Shown in pieces: positions 8,942 through 17,271 of a DNA stretch of 64,000 nucleotides. The position numbers and the translations under genes are program-made. The DNA is taken from assembly GCF_001681715.1 (NCBI RefSeq), contig NZ_LNWY01000024.1, positions 1 to 64,000 of the forward strand, in the 5' to 3' direction. Every line of letters begins with the position of its first letter. The first letter of the stretch is position 1. The notes below the pieces were generated by a model that was not told where the DNA came from, did not search any database, and saw nothing but the letters and a program-made list of their open reading frames with translations. The DNA comes from Tritonibacter mobilis. Its GTDB lineage: Bacteria > Pseudomonadota > Alphaproteobacteria > Rhodobacterales > Rhodobacteraceae.

Positions 8942-10852
8942 ATGGCAGATCTGGACGTAATCACCATTGGCCGGGCCGGGGTGGATCTCTATGGCTCGCA
9001 GGTTGGCGGGCGGCTCGAGGACATGGGGTCCTTCGACAAGTATATCGGCGGGTCTCCGACCAACATGGCCTGCGGCACGGCACGGCTGGGTCTGCGCTCG
9101 GGGTTGATCACGCGGGTCGGCAACGAGCACATGGGGCGCTTCATCCGCGAGGAACTGCTGCGCCACGGTGTCTGTGTCGACGGTGTGGTGACGGACCCAG
9201 AGCGGCTCACGGCGCTGGTGCTGCTGGGCATCCGCGACGAAGAGCAGTTCCCGCTGATCTTCTACCGCGAGAACTGTGCCGACATGGCGCTGTGCGAGGA
9301 TGACATCGAAGAGGCGCTTCTGAAGCGCAGCCGGTCGGTGGTGGCGACGGGCACGCATCTGAGCCATCCGCGCACCGAGGCGGCGGTGTTGAGGGCGCTT
9401 GAGATCGCCCGCGCGCACGGGCTGAAGACCGCGCTGGATATCGACTACCGCCCGAACCTCTGGGGCGTGGCGGGCCATGGCGACGGCGAGAGCCGCTTTG
9501 TGGAAAGCGCCAAGGTCACGGCGAAGCTGCAGGAAAGCCTGCATTACTTCGATCTGATCGTCGGCACCGAAGAGGAATTCCACATCGCGGGCGGCTCCAC
9601 CGATACGGTTGCGGCCTTGCGCGCGGTGCGGGCGGTGTCGAAGGCCACGCTGGTCTGCAAGCGCGGACCCATGGGCGCCGTGGCCTTCGAGGGCGACATC
9701 CCGGACAGCCTTGATGCTGGCGTCTCGGGGCCGGGCTTTCCCATCGAGGTGTTCAACGTGCTGGGCGCGGGCGACGGCTTCATGAGCGGGCTGCTCAAGG
9801 GCTGGCTTGACGGCGAAAGCTGGCCGGTGACGCTCAAATACGCCAATGCCTGCGGGGCCTTCGCGGTGTCGCGCCACGGCTGCACCCCGGCATATCCGTC
9901 CTGGGAAGAGCTGCAGTTCTTCTTCGAAAGAGGCGTCAAGCGCACCGATCTGCGCAATGATGCCGAGCTCGAGCAGGTGCATTGGGCGACCAACCGGCAT
10001 GGTGACTGGTCGACGGTGCGGACCTTTGCCTTCGATCACCGGATGCAGCTCGAGGAGATGGAGGGATACACCCTCGAGAAGGGCGGCGCGTTCAAGGAGC
10101 TGTGCCTTCAGGCGGCGATGCAGGTGCAGGACGGACAGGGGGGCTACGGCATTCTCTGCGACAACCGCATCGGGCGGGCGGCGCTGCATGCGGCCTCCGG
10201 CTCCGGTCTGTGGATCGGGCGGCCGACCGAGCTGCCGGGCTCGCGCCCCATCCGCTTCGAGCCGGAGCTGGGCGAGGACATGGGCCAGTTCCGCGAATGG
10301 GCACGGGAGAACGTGGTCAAACTGCTGGTCTTCTGCCACCCCGATGACGATGCCGAAACGCGGGCCCACCAGGAGGCGAAGGTCAAGGCGCTCTGGACGG
10401 CGGCGCGGCGCAATGGGCTCGAATTCCTGCTCGAGGTGATCCCGTCGAAGGTCGGCCCCGTCGACGACAGCACCACCGCGACGCTCATCCGCCAGTTCTA
10501 CGAGGCCGGGGTTTACCCTGACTGGTGGAAGCTGGAGCCGCTCAAAACCGTAAAGGCTTGGACGCAGGCGGTGAACGCCATCGAGGAGAACGATCCGCAC
10601 ACGTGCGGCATCGTTGTGCTTGGCCTTGACGCGCCGGAGGCCGAGCTTTCCGCAAGTTTCGAGGTCGCCTCGCGCTTTTCGCTGGTGAAGGGCTTTGCGG
10701 TGGGCCGCACGATCTTTGGCGACGCGGCACGGGCCTGGATGAAGGGCGCGCTGTCGGACGAGGACGCGGTGGCGCAGATGGCCGAGCGGTTCCGGCGGCT
10801 TTGCGATCTGTGGGATGAGGCGCGGGCAGAGGCCCGGCGCAACGCGGCCTGA
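8942..10852 (+). CDS. iolC: 5-dehydro-2-deoxygluconokinase fused to DUF2090 aldolase-like domain
   Basis: A 636-residue fusion. Residues about 1-325 form a PfkB/ribokinase-type kinase with FDKYIGGSPTNMACGTARLG near the N-terminus and the catalytic signature FNVLGAGDGFMSGLL near residue 275. This should phosphorylate 5-dehydro-2-deoxy-D-gluconate. Residues about 330-630 are a DUF2090 domain, which in fused IolC proteins is thought to supply the phosphogluconate aldolase step (IolJ function). This would explain the lack of a separate iolJ. The start follows GAGGGGGGAAGAAC. Kinase assignment is strong; aldolase role of the tail is family-level inference. Confidence 0.9.
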   Translation: MADLDVITIGRAGVDLYGSQVGGRLEDMGSFDKYIGGSPTNMACGTARLGLRSGLITRVGNEHMGRFIREELLRHGVCVDGVVTDPERLTALVLLGIRDEEQFPLIFYRENCADMALCEDDIEEALLKRSRSVVATGTHLSHPRTEAAVLRALEIARAHGLKTALDIDYRPNLWGVAGHGDGESRFVESAKVTAKLQESLHYFDLIVGTEEEFHIAGGSTDTVAALRAVRAVSKATLVCKRGPMGAVAFEGDIPDSLDAGVSGPGFPIEVFNVLGAGDGFMSGLLKGWLDGESWPVTLKYANACGAFAVSRHGCTPAYPSWEELQFFFERGVKRTDLRNDAELEQVHWATNRHGDWSTVRTFAFDHRMQLEEMEGYTLEKGGAFKELCLQAAMQVQDGQGGYGILCDNRIGRAALHAASGSGLWIGRPTELPGSRPIRFEPELGEDMGQFREWARENVVKLLVFCHPDDDAETRAHQEAKVKALWTAARRNGLEFLLEVIPSKVGPVDDSTTATLIRQFYEAGVYPDWWKLEPLKTVKAWTQAVNAIEENDPHTCGIVVLGLDAPEAELSASFEVASRFSLVKGFAVGRTIFGDAARAWMKGALSDEDAVAQMAERFRRLCDLWDEARAEARRNAA

Positions 10853-10867
10853 ACCTGAGACGGGGGA

Positions 10868-10920
10868 GGGGGCGCTGCCCCCGCGTCTTCGGAGCCCCGG
10901 GAATATTGTTGATGAAAAGA
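10868..10920 (+). repeat. Intergenic hairpin repeat, divergent copy (between iolC and iolD)
   Basis: A perfect GC hairpin, GGGGGC-GCT-GCCCCC (10868-10882), is followed about 12 bases later by CCCCGGGAATATTGTTGATG. The layout matches copies near 38.0, 54.3 and 61.5 kb, but the second half is more divergent. Being inside an operon, it may fold in the transcript between the iolC and iolD coding regions. Confidence 0.55.
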
Positions 10921-10952
10921 CGGGGCGTGAGCCTCTGAAAGGGAGAGCCATT

Positions 10953-12851
10953 ATGGGCAAGAGTGGCGGCACGATCAGGCTGACGGCGGCGCAGGCCATG
11001 GTGAAGTGGTTGTCGGTGCAGATGACACCCGCCGCCTCAGGCAGCGAAGCGGTAGGCGAGCAAAAGCTGGACCGTTACATCGACGGGATGTGGGCGATCT
11101 TCGGCCACGGCAACGTGGCGGGGATGGGCGAGGCGCTGCATGCCTATCGCGACGTCTTCCCCACGTGGCGCGGGCAGAACGAACAGACGATGGCCCATGC
11201 GGCCATTGCCTATGCCAAGGCCAAAAAGCGCACGCGGGCGATGGCGGTCACCTCGTCCATCGGACCGGGGTCGACCAACGTGGTTACGGCGGCGGCGCTT
11301 GCGCATGTGAACCGTCTGCCGCTGCTTGTGGTTGCGGGCGATGTCTTTGCCACGCGGCGCCCGGACCCGGTGCTTCAGCAGGTCGAGGATTTCGATGACG
11401 GAACGGTGTCGGCCAACGACTGTTTTCGCCCGGTGGCGCGGTATTACGACCGGATCTCGCGGCCCGAGCATATCCTCTATGCCCTGCCGCGCGCGCTGCG
11501 CATGATGATCGATCCGGCCAACTGCGGCCCGGCGGTGCTGGCCTTCTGCCAGGATGTGCAATGCGAAGCCTATGATTATCCGGAGAAGTTCTTCGAGCCG
11601 CGCGTCTGGCACATCCGCCGTCCGCGCCCCGATCTCGATGAGCTTGCCCGCGTGGCGGACATGGTGCGCAAGGCGAAGCGCCCGGTGATCATCTCCGGGG
11701 GCGGCACGATCTATTCGCAGGCCGAGGACGCCCTTGCCGACTTTGCCACGCGGCACCGCATCCCGGTGGCCGAAACGCAGGCGGGCAAATCCGGCCTGCC
11801 GCAGGCGCATCCGATGAACTTCGGTGCCTCGGGGGTGGATGGCTCGGCGGCGGCGAACACCGCATCGCAGAACGCCGATCTCGTGATCGGTGTGGGCACG
11901 CGGTTCCAGGACTTCACCACCGGCTCGCGCACCCTCTTCGGGGAGGGCGCACGGCTCGTGTCGATCAACATCCACGGCTATGACGCCGCCAAGCACCGGG
12001 CGGAAAGCCTCGTGGGCGACGCCAAGGTGACGCTGGAGGCGCTGGGCGAGGCGCTGGGCGACTACAGGGCAGAGGCCCCGGACGCGGCCGCACGCGAGGA
12101 CTGGCTGCGCGCGGTCGACACCTACTGCGCCCGCCCCGAGGACCAGGCCGCCAAGCCCACGGACGGGCAGGTCATCGGCGCGGTCCAGCGGGCCACCGAT
12201 CCGGACGCCATCGCCATGTGCGCTGCGGGCACCATGCCCGGCGCGCTCAAGCTGCTGTGGAAGCCAAGCCAGGGCGGCTACCACATGGAATACGGCTATT
12301 CCTGCATGGGCTACGAGGTGGCCGGTGCCATGGGGCTGAAGCTCGGCGCGCCGGAGCGGGAGGTGATCTGCTTTGTCGGTGACGGCAGCTACATGCTGGC
12401 GAACTCCGAGCTTGCGACGGCGGTGATGCGGCGCATTCCCTTCACCGTGGTGTTGACGGACAACCGGGGCTACGGCTGCATCAACCGGCTGCAGACCATG
12501 GGCTGCGGCGGCGAGCCGTTCAACAACATGTACGTCGATTGCAACGTCGAGGTGCAGCCCGAGATCGACTATGCCATGCACGCGGCCTCGATGGGCGCCC
12601 ATGCGGTGAAGGTAGCGGGCACCGACGAACTCGAGGCCGAGGTCGCCGCCGCGCGCAGCCGCAACATCCCCACGGTGATCGTCATCGAGACCGTGGCGAA
12701 GGACTTCCCCGGCACCGGGCTCGAGACCTTCGCCGGTGATCACGGCTTCTTCTGGGACGTTGCCGTGCCGCAGGTGTCAGAGCGCCAGAAGCAGAGGGAC
12801 CGCTTCGAGGAATATCTCGGCCAGATCGCCAATGTGCGGCTGGTCAACTGA
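10953..12851 (+). CDS. iolD: 3D-(3,5/4)-trihydroxycyclohexane-1,2-dione acylhydrolase
   Basis: Thiamine-diphosphate enzyme of 632 residues that opens the ring of the cyclohexanedione intermediate to 5-deoxyglucuronate. The start at 10953 follows GGGAGAG, with MGKSGGTIRLTAAQAMVKWL. Family markers: AIFGHGNVAGMGEAL, TSSIGPGSTNVVTAAALAHV, and near residue 474 the ThDP/Mg motif CFVGDGSYMLANSELAT followed by DNRGYGCINRLQ. Length is normal for IolD. It sits between the iolC fusion and iolB, and together these genes carry the ring-opened intermediate to a phosphorylated deoxygluconate. Confidence 0.95.
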   Translation: MGKSGGTIRLTAAQAMVKWLSVQMTPAASGSEAVGEQKLDRYIDGMWAIFGHGNVAGMGEALHAYRDVFPTWRGQNEQTMAHAAIAYAKAKKRTRAMAVTSSIGPGSTNVVTAAALAHVNRLPLLVVAGDVFATRRPDPVLQQVEDFDDGTVSANDCFRPVARYYDRISRPEHILYALPRALRMMIDPANCGPAVLAFCQDVQCEAYDYPEKFFEPRVWHIRRPRPDLDELARVADMVRKAKRPVIISGGGTIYSQAEDALADFATRHRIPVAETQAGKSGLPQAHPMNFGASGVDGSAAANTASQNADLVIGVGTRFQDFTTGSRTLFGEGARLVSINIHGYDAAKHRAESLVGDAKVTLEALGEALGDYRAEAPDAAAREDWLRAVDTYCARPEDQAAKPTDGQVIGAVQRATDPDAIAMCAAGTMPGALKLLWKPSQGGYHMEYGYSCMGYEVAGAMGLKLGAPEREVICFVGDGSYMLANSELATAVMRRIPFTVVLTDNRGYGCINRLQTMGCGGEPFNNMYVDCNVEVQPEIDYAMHAASMGAHAVKVAGTDELEAEVAAARSRNIPTVIVIETVAKDFPGTGLETFAGDHGFFWDVAVPQVSERQKQRDRFEEYLGQIANVRLVN

Positions 12852-12866
12852 CGGAAAGGACAGGAC

Positions 12867-13676
12867 ATGAGCCAACTTCTGCATCGCCCCTTCGGCACCC
12901 ATAGCGAAGTTCACCGCATCACGCCTGAAAGCGCGGGCTGGCGGTATGTCGGGTTCAGCCTTCACCGCCTGCGGGCCGGGGAGACCGTCGCCGAGGCCAC
13001 GGGGGAGCGTGAAGTCATCCTCGTGATGGTCGAGGGCAAGGCCCGTCTATCCGGTGCCGGGCGCGACTGGGGCGAGCTGGGCGATCGCAGCTCGGTCTTC
13101 GAGAAGACGCCGCCGCATTGCCTCTACCTGCCGAACGGCACCGACTGGAGCGCCGAGGCGACCACGGATTGCACCATCGCGGTCTGCAGCGCCCCAGGCA
13201 AGGGCGGCCACGCGGCGCGGCGCATCGGGCCGGACGGGATCGCGCTGACCCAGCGCGGCACCGGCAGCAACACACGCTTCATCAACAACATCGCCATGGA
13301 GCACGAGGACTACTGCGATGCGCTGCTTGTGACCGAGGTCTTCACCCCGGCGGGCAACTGGTCGTCCTACCCCAGCCACCGCCATGACGAGGATGATTTT
13401 CCGCGCATCACCTATCTCGAAGAGACCTATTACCACCGTCTCAACCCGGCGAATGGCTTCGGGGTGCAGCGGGTCTATACCGATGATCTGCAGCTGGACG
13501 AGACCATGGCGGTGCATGACGGCGACGTGGTCTGCGTGCCACGCGGCCACCACCCCTGCGGCGCGCCGCACGGGTTCGAGATGTACTATCTCAACGTCAT
13601 GGCCGGCCCCCGCCGCAACTGGCGCTTCGTTCCCGCGCCAGAGGTCGAATGGATCATGGAGCGCGATGCCAAATAG
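12867..13676 (+). CDS. iolB: 5-deoxy-glucuronate isomerase
   Basis: Cupin-type isomerase of 269 residues converting 5-deoxy-D-glucuronate to 5-dehydro-2-deoxy-D-gluconate, the substrate of the IolC kinase. The C-terminal cupin motif SSYPSHRHDEDDFPRITYLE contains the metal-binding His and Glu residues, and GDVVCVPRGHHPCGAPHG supplies the distal His. Length is normal. The ATG at 12867 follows GGAAAGGAC, 16 bases after the iolD stop. It is the last gene of the inositol run. Confidence 0.94.
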   Translation: MSQLLHRPFGTHSEVHRITPESAGWRYVGFSLHRLRAGETVAEATGEREVILVMVEGKARLSGAGRDWGELGDRSSVFEKTPPHCLYLPNGTDWSAEATTDCTIAVCSAPGKGGHAARRIGPDGIALTQRGTGSNTRFINNIAMEHEDYCDALLVTEVFTPAGNWSSYPSHRHDEDDFPRITYLEETYYHRLNPANGFGVQRVYTDDLQLDETMAVHDGDVVCVPRGHHPCGAPHGFEMYYLNVMAGPRRNWRFVPAPEVEWIMERDAK

Positions 13677-14311
13677 AGTGATATGCACGAACAGCATTAT
13701 GCCAGCAGCATCGAAGGCAAACTGGTCTTTGCCGTGATCCACCATCGAAACCGCTTGAACAGAAGGCTTCGATGACTCCGTTGAAAGAACGCCTCTGCAC
13801 CCTCAGACACGCGCATGAATAAAGAAGTTTGGGATTGATCACGGTGATCTACATGGTTTTATCGGTTGCAGCGGGGTAGACGCGACATGAGTTCCCGCGT
13901 TTTGGCGACTGCGACCGTTCGTGCGGTGTGGTGATAGTCCGCTTTCCTAAACTTCCGGTTGCACCTCTCGCAATCTCTGCACACATTGAGCTGTTGAAGC
14001 GAACGGCCAGGGCGCCCGCATCCCTCCACCCCATGAATGGTGGTGATTGCACTTGCGGCGAATGTTTGCTCTCTCCATTACTCGCGCGGCGTGGAACCGT
14101 CGCCTGGCTGGCATATCCTCAGGCTTTGCAAATGTCGCAATCAGCGCTCGGCTGACACCGACGTAAGCCGCAGCGCATTTCTCCTCCTCGCCCTCCTTGC
14201 GAATCTGGCGGCACGGTTCGTGTGCGCTTGGCGTTGACGCGTTCGTCAATTTGAACACAGGCAGAATTCCTGTCTCTCACCCGCTGGCATATCTTTTCTC
14301 TGCTTTGAAGT
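13677..14311. other. Gene-poor, lower-GC interval between inositol and denitrification blocks
   Basis: About 630 bases with no reading frame I can support on either strand; short frames here lack family-like features and ribosome sites. The base composition looks less GC-rich than the inositol genes before it. A perfect 13-base palindrome GATCACGGTGATC lies at 13837-13849. The interval marks an abrupt change in content and composition and could be an old junction, but no insertion sequence ends, direct repeats or integrase remnants could be recognised. Confidence 0.5.
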
Positions 14312-14325
14312 TTGTTGAAGAACAA
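14312..14325 (+). promoter_or_regulatory. NnrR/Dnr-type box upstream of pseudoazurin
   Basis: TTGTTGAAGAACAA, a 14-base inverted repeat with the TTG-N8-CAA pattern of NnrR/Dnr and Fnr-type regulators. It ends 71 bases before the pseudoazurin ATG. The same pattern occurs before norC and nirK at nearly the same distance, and a Crp/Fnr-type gene lies at 22204. Binding is inferred. Confidence 0.72.
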
Positions 14326-14396
14326 CAAATGCGTTCCGGCGATGGTCGATAAGGCGTTCAGAAACGAGATCTTCAGAACGCATGAAAGGAACTCAG

Positions 14397-14825
14397 ATGT
14401 TCAAGAAAATCAGCTACGCCGTTGTCTTCGCGTGCACTGCGGCCATCGCCCAAGCGGAGACCTTTGAGGTCAAAATGCTCAACAAGGGTGAGGCTGGCGC
14501 GATGGTTTTTGAACCTGCATACGTCAAAGCCATGCCCGGCGATGTCATTCATTTCATTGCAACAGATAAGGGCCACAACGTCGAAAGCATCAAAGGGATG
14601 CTGCCCGAGGGAGTAGAGCGCTTTAAAAGCAAGTTCAACGTCGACTACGAGCTGACCGTCGATGCCGAGGGGCTCTATGGGCTGAAATGCACACCGCACT
14701 ATGGCATGGGTATGGTGGCCCTCATTCAGGTTGGGGAGGCGGTGAATCTCGAAGAGGCGCAGGGTGTCACGCAAAAAGGCAAATCCAAAGGCCGCTTTGA
14801 AGATTTGTTTGCGCAAGTTCAGTGA
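14397..14825 (+). CDS. Pseudoazurin (periplasmic blue copper protein)
   Basis: Type 1 copper electron carrier that donates electrons to NirK (and possibly other periplasmic reductases). Residues 1-20 are a signal peptide ending AIAQA before ETFEVKML. The mature form is 122 residues, and its ligands fall at the classical mature positions: His40 (KGHNVES), Cys78 and His81 ([10 protein letters not shown]) and Met86. I start at 14397, because AAGGA at 14386 is well placed for it, not at the ATG at 14382. It has its own NnrR-type box and is followed by a terminator, so it can be expressed separately from nnrS. Confidence 0.95.
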   Translation: MFKKISYAVVFACTAAIAQAETFEVKMLNKGEAGAMVFEPAYVKAMPGDVIHFIATDKGHNVESIKGMLPEGVERFKSKFNVDYELTVDAEGLYGLKCTPHYGMGMVALIQVGEAVNLEEAQGVTQKGKSKGRFEDLFAQVQ

Positions 14826-14850
14826 TCGGACAGTCCAGATCACACCGAGC

Positions 14851-14880
14851 AAAGGCGGCACCATCGCGGTGTCGCCTTTT
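14851..14880 (+). terminator. Rho-independent terminator after pseudoazurin
   Basis: Stem AAAGGCGGCACC (14851-14862) pairs with GGTGTCGCCTTT (14868-14879) with one G-T pair and a five-base loop, ending in a short T run. It lies between pseudoazurin and nnrS and probably limits read-through. Confidence 0.75.
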
Positions 14881-14904
14881 GTGTCCCGCTAGAGGAGATA
14901 AGCC

Positions 14905-16104
14905 ATGTCCCACCCTCACTCTTATTCCGGCCCCGCTTTTCTGTCCTACGGATTTCGCCCCTTCTTCATGGCGGCGTGCCTGTTCGCCGTTGTGATCATA
15001 CCGCTGTGGATGTTGATCTGGACGGGCGGGCTGACGCTGCAAAGTGTCCTGATGCCCGTCGATTGGCACAGCCATGAGATGATCTTTGGCTATGGCAGCG
15101 CAGTGATTGCAGGTTTCTTGTTTACGGCGGTGCCTAACTGGACCGGCGGCATGCCGACCCGGGGCTGGCCGCTATGTGCCATGCTAATGCTGTGGTTGGC
15201 GGGTCGCCTTGCTGTATTGGGGGTGGTGCCCCTGTCATGGGGTGCGGTTGCCAGTGTCGACAGTGCGTTTCTGCTGGTGTTGGCGGTACTTGTGGCGCGG
15301 GAAATCATCTCGGGAAAAAACTGGCGCAACCTGATGGTTCTGGTGCCTGTCTCGCTTCTTGGAGTGAGTAATCTGTGCTTTTTTGTTGAGAGTGCGCTGA
15401 TGGGGCAAGCAGACGTCAGCCGCCGGTTGGGCCTTGCGCTGGTGATCTTCCTTGTGTTGTTGATCGGTGGGCGCATCATTCCCAGCTTTACCCGCAACTG
15501 GTTGAACCAGAAGGGATATCGCGCTCTTCCTGCTCCGTTCGGAAAGTTTGACCAACTGAGCCTTCTTGCCACGATTCCGGCGCTGGTGGTTTGGGTCATT
15601 TGGCCAGAGAGCCTGAGTGCTGCGGTTCTGATGTGTTTGGCGGCGCTGCTGCAGACAGCGCGTCTGGCGCGGTGGCGTGGTCTGTCGACGCTGCGCAATC
15701 CGATATTGGCGATGTTGCATATCGCCTTCCTGTTTGCGTCGATTGGCATGCTGGCACATGCGCTGGCGGCGATTGGGGTTCTCGACGCGAGCGCTGGCCT
15801 GCACATCTGGGGTATTGGCGCAATTGGCGGGATGACGGTTGCTGTGATGATGCGGGCGACAATGGGCCACACAGGACGTGCGTTGGTGTCAGGGCCGGTG
15901 CTGAACCTCGCCTTTATCGGCTTGGTGCCTGCATTGTTGGGGCGGTTGCTCCCTCATGTCGAGCTTCCGGGCGCAGTCACGGGGCTTGATCTGGCGGCGC
16001 TGTTTTGGACGCTGTCGTTTGCGCTGCTTTGCTGGAAACTCGTGCCGTGGTTGGCGATGCAACGGCAGGATCGCAAGCGGGCCACGCCGCTGCGCAATGG
16101 GTGA
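14905..16104 (+). CDS. nnrS: NnrS family membrane protein
   Basis: Polytopic inner-membrane protein of 399 residues with about twelve hydrophobic segments. It opens with SGPAFLSYGFRPFFMAACLF and has DWHSHEMIFGYGSAVIAGFL, both hallmarks of NnrS, a haem- and copper-containing protein linked to NO metabolism and protection from nitrosative stress in Rhodobacter and Vibrio. Later segments include GGMTVAVMMRATMGHTGR, also conserved. The start follows AGAGGAGATAAGCC. It is convergent with nnrU. Its exact biochemical role is not established in the family. Confidence 0.93.
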   Translation: MSHPHSYSGPAFLSYGFRPFFMAACLFAVVIIPLWMLIWTGGLTLQSVLMPVDWHSHEMIFGYGSAVIAGFLFTAVPNWTGGMPTRGWPLCAMLMLWLAGRLAVLGVVPLSWGAVASVDSAFLLVLAVLVAREIISGKNWRNLMVLVPVSLLGVSNLCFFVESALMGQADVSRRLGLALVIFLVLLIGGRIIPSFTRNWLNQKGYRALPAPFGKFDQLSLLATIPALVVWVIWPESLSAAVLMCLAALLQTARLARWRGLSTLRNPILAMLHIAFLFASIGMLAHALAAIGVLDASAGLHIWGIGAIGGMTVAVMMRATMGHTGRALVSGPVLNLAFIGLVPALLGRLLPHVELPGAVTGLDLAALFWTLSFALLCWKLVPWLAMQRQDRKRATPLRNG

Positions 16105-16192
16105 TCTGACATGTGAACCCGTTGAATGCAGGTGCAGGCGGGGGCGTCTGCATCTTTTACGTGCCTGATGGGCAAATCTGGTGCCGGGGAGA

Positions 16193-16873
16193 TCACGGAA
16201 ATGGCCATGCACCGATAACCGGGGCATGCAGGTGCAAGACGACGCACCAGAACAATACCCCAATCGCGCTGCGCATCAGAACAGGGCGGGCGTTCTGTCG
16301 CCACCAGGCGCGATCAAACACTGGCCGAACCGACAGGATCGGCGCGCCGACAAAGGCGTCTTGGCCATCGCGGTTGCGGGCTCGGCGGTCAAATGCCGGT
16401 ATCGCGATCAATGGAAACAGTGCAAAAAGACCAAACAGCAAAACATAGGACAGATCGCCATTGGGCAGCAGATGCGTCAAGGCCCAAAGCGCGAGGGCCA
16501 AAAGCACAGGGTGGCGACTGACCGCGGCAAAGCCGGGGTGGGTGGGATCATACTTGCGCTTGCGACTGGCCCCAAGGCTGTCGGGCAGCGCAACACCCAG
16601 CCCGCAGGCGGCCAGCACAAACGCGATGGGGGTGGCCGCAAATGGCACCCAGCGCATCCATGGTGCCTGAGGCCACAGCTCAACGTAGGGCGTGCGGCCT
16701 GCGGCTGAGATCACCCAGCCCAACAGGACCAGCGACACCAGCCCGTAAAGGGCAAAATAAGCGCGCCGCCCCAAGCACTTGATCAGATTTCCCCTGAGGC
16801 CGCCAACACGCGGCAGAAGGTGGCCGAGCATAAATGCCGCCATCGCCACAATAAATTCTATCCAGCCGGTCAT
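16193..16873 (-). CDS. nnrU: NnrU family membrane protein
   Basis: Integral membrane protein of 226 residues. TGWIEFIVAMAAFMLGHLLP at the start, and the NnrU/isoprenylcysteine-methyltransferase-like segment DPTHPGFAAVSRHPVLLALA, identify the NnrU family found next to nor genes in Rhodobacter. The ATG at 16873 overlaps the stop of the small gene before it by four bases (ATGA), so it is the last member of the norCBQD transcript. The family is needed for nitric-oxide metabolism in Rhodobacter sphaeroides 2.4.3, but no reaction is known. Longer upstream frames are shadows. Confidence 0.88.
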   Translation of the reverse strand: MTGWIEFIVAMAAFMLGHLLPRVGGLRGNLIKCLGRRAYFALYGLVSLVLLGWVISAAGRTPYVELWPQAPWMRWVPFAATPIAFVLAACGLGVALPDSLGASRKRKYDPTHPGFAAVSRHPVLLALALWALTHLLPNGDLSYVLLFGLFALFPLIAIPAFDRRARNRDGQDAFVGAPILSVRPVFDRAWWRQNARPVLMRSAIGVLFWCVVLHLHAPVIGAWPFP

Positions 16874-17094
16874 GTGTTCTCGGCCTGAATGATCAGTCTT
16901 CGGATATGGCGTGCGAACATCCACGCCGCAGGCAGGCCGAGTACTCCACCGATCACTACGCTCATTTGTGGGGTGAGTACGTCCCAACCAAGCCAACTGC
17001 CGATCAGCGAGGCAAAAAAGACGTTGATGGCAGCGGCCCCCGTCGCAAAGGGGTAGAGACCCGCCACCAATTTCCACGAGACGCGCCGGGTCAT
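16870..17094 (-). CDS. Small two-helix membrane protein of the nor operon
   Basis: A 74-residue protein with two hydrophobic segments (VAGLYPFATGAAAINVFFAS and MSVVIGGVLGLPAAWMFA) and a charged tail. It overlaps the gene before it and nnrU after it by four bases each (ATGA at both ends), so it is firmly part of the nor transcript. It occupies the place between norD and nnrU where Rhodobacter carries nnrT, but which of the two small proteins here corresponds to nnrT I cannot decide. Function unknown; assembly or stability of the NO reductase is a reasonable guess. Confidence 0.8.
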   Translation of the reverse strand: MTRRVSWKLVAGLYPFATGAAAINVFFASLIGSWLGWDVLTPQMSVVIGGVLGLPAAWMFARHIRRLIIQAENT

Positions 17095-17270
17095 CGCCGG
17101 CTCACCAGCAGATGAACGCAGACCAACGCAGCGAGCAACACCAGAGAAGCCATGAAGAACCAGAACTCCGCGACATCGGTTTGCGGTTGTGGAATGGGGC
17201 GCTCGAAGCGTTCGGCATGCGCGGAAAACGGGACCAAAACACATGCGAGCGCGCAATAAAGACGTTTCAT
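17091..17270 (-). CDS. Small secreted or membrane-anchored nor-operon protein
   Basis: A 59-residue protein starting MKRLYCALACVLVPFSAHAE, a signal-peptide-like or first membrane segment, followed by RFERPIPQPQTDVAEFWFFM and a hydrophobic C-terminal helix LASLVLLAALVCVHLL. The ATG at 17270 is one base past the norD stop, and its own stop overlaps the next gene (ATGA at 17091-17094). Along with its neighbour it is a candidate NnrT. It is small enough to be missed by automated annotation, but the tight gene packing supports it. Confidence 0.78.
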   Translation of the reverse strand: MKRLYCALACVLVPFSAHAERFERPIPQPQTDVAEFWFFMASLVLLAALVCVHLLVSRR

Positions 17271-17271
17271 T

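Noticed and set aside
8684-10999. A 771-residue minus-strand open frame across iolC
   Set aside because: It mirrors the GC-rich codons of a strongly supported kinase gene, is rich in Arg/Ala/His and has no family features or ribosome site.
13928-14258. Short frames on both strands after iolB, one with a helix-turn-helix-like stretch
   Set aside because: No ribosome site, no full domain and no neighbouring transposase or resolvase remnants; too weak to call a gene or a relic.
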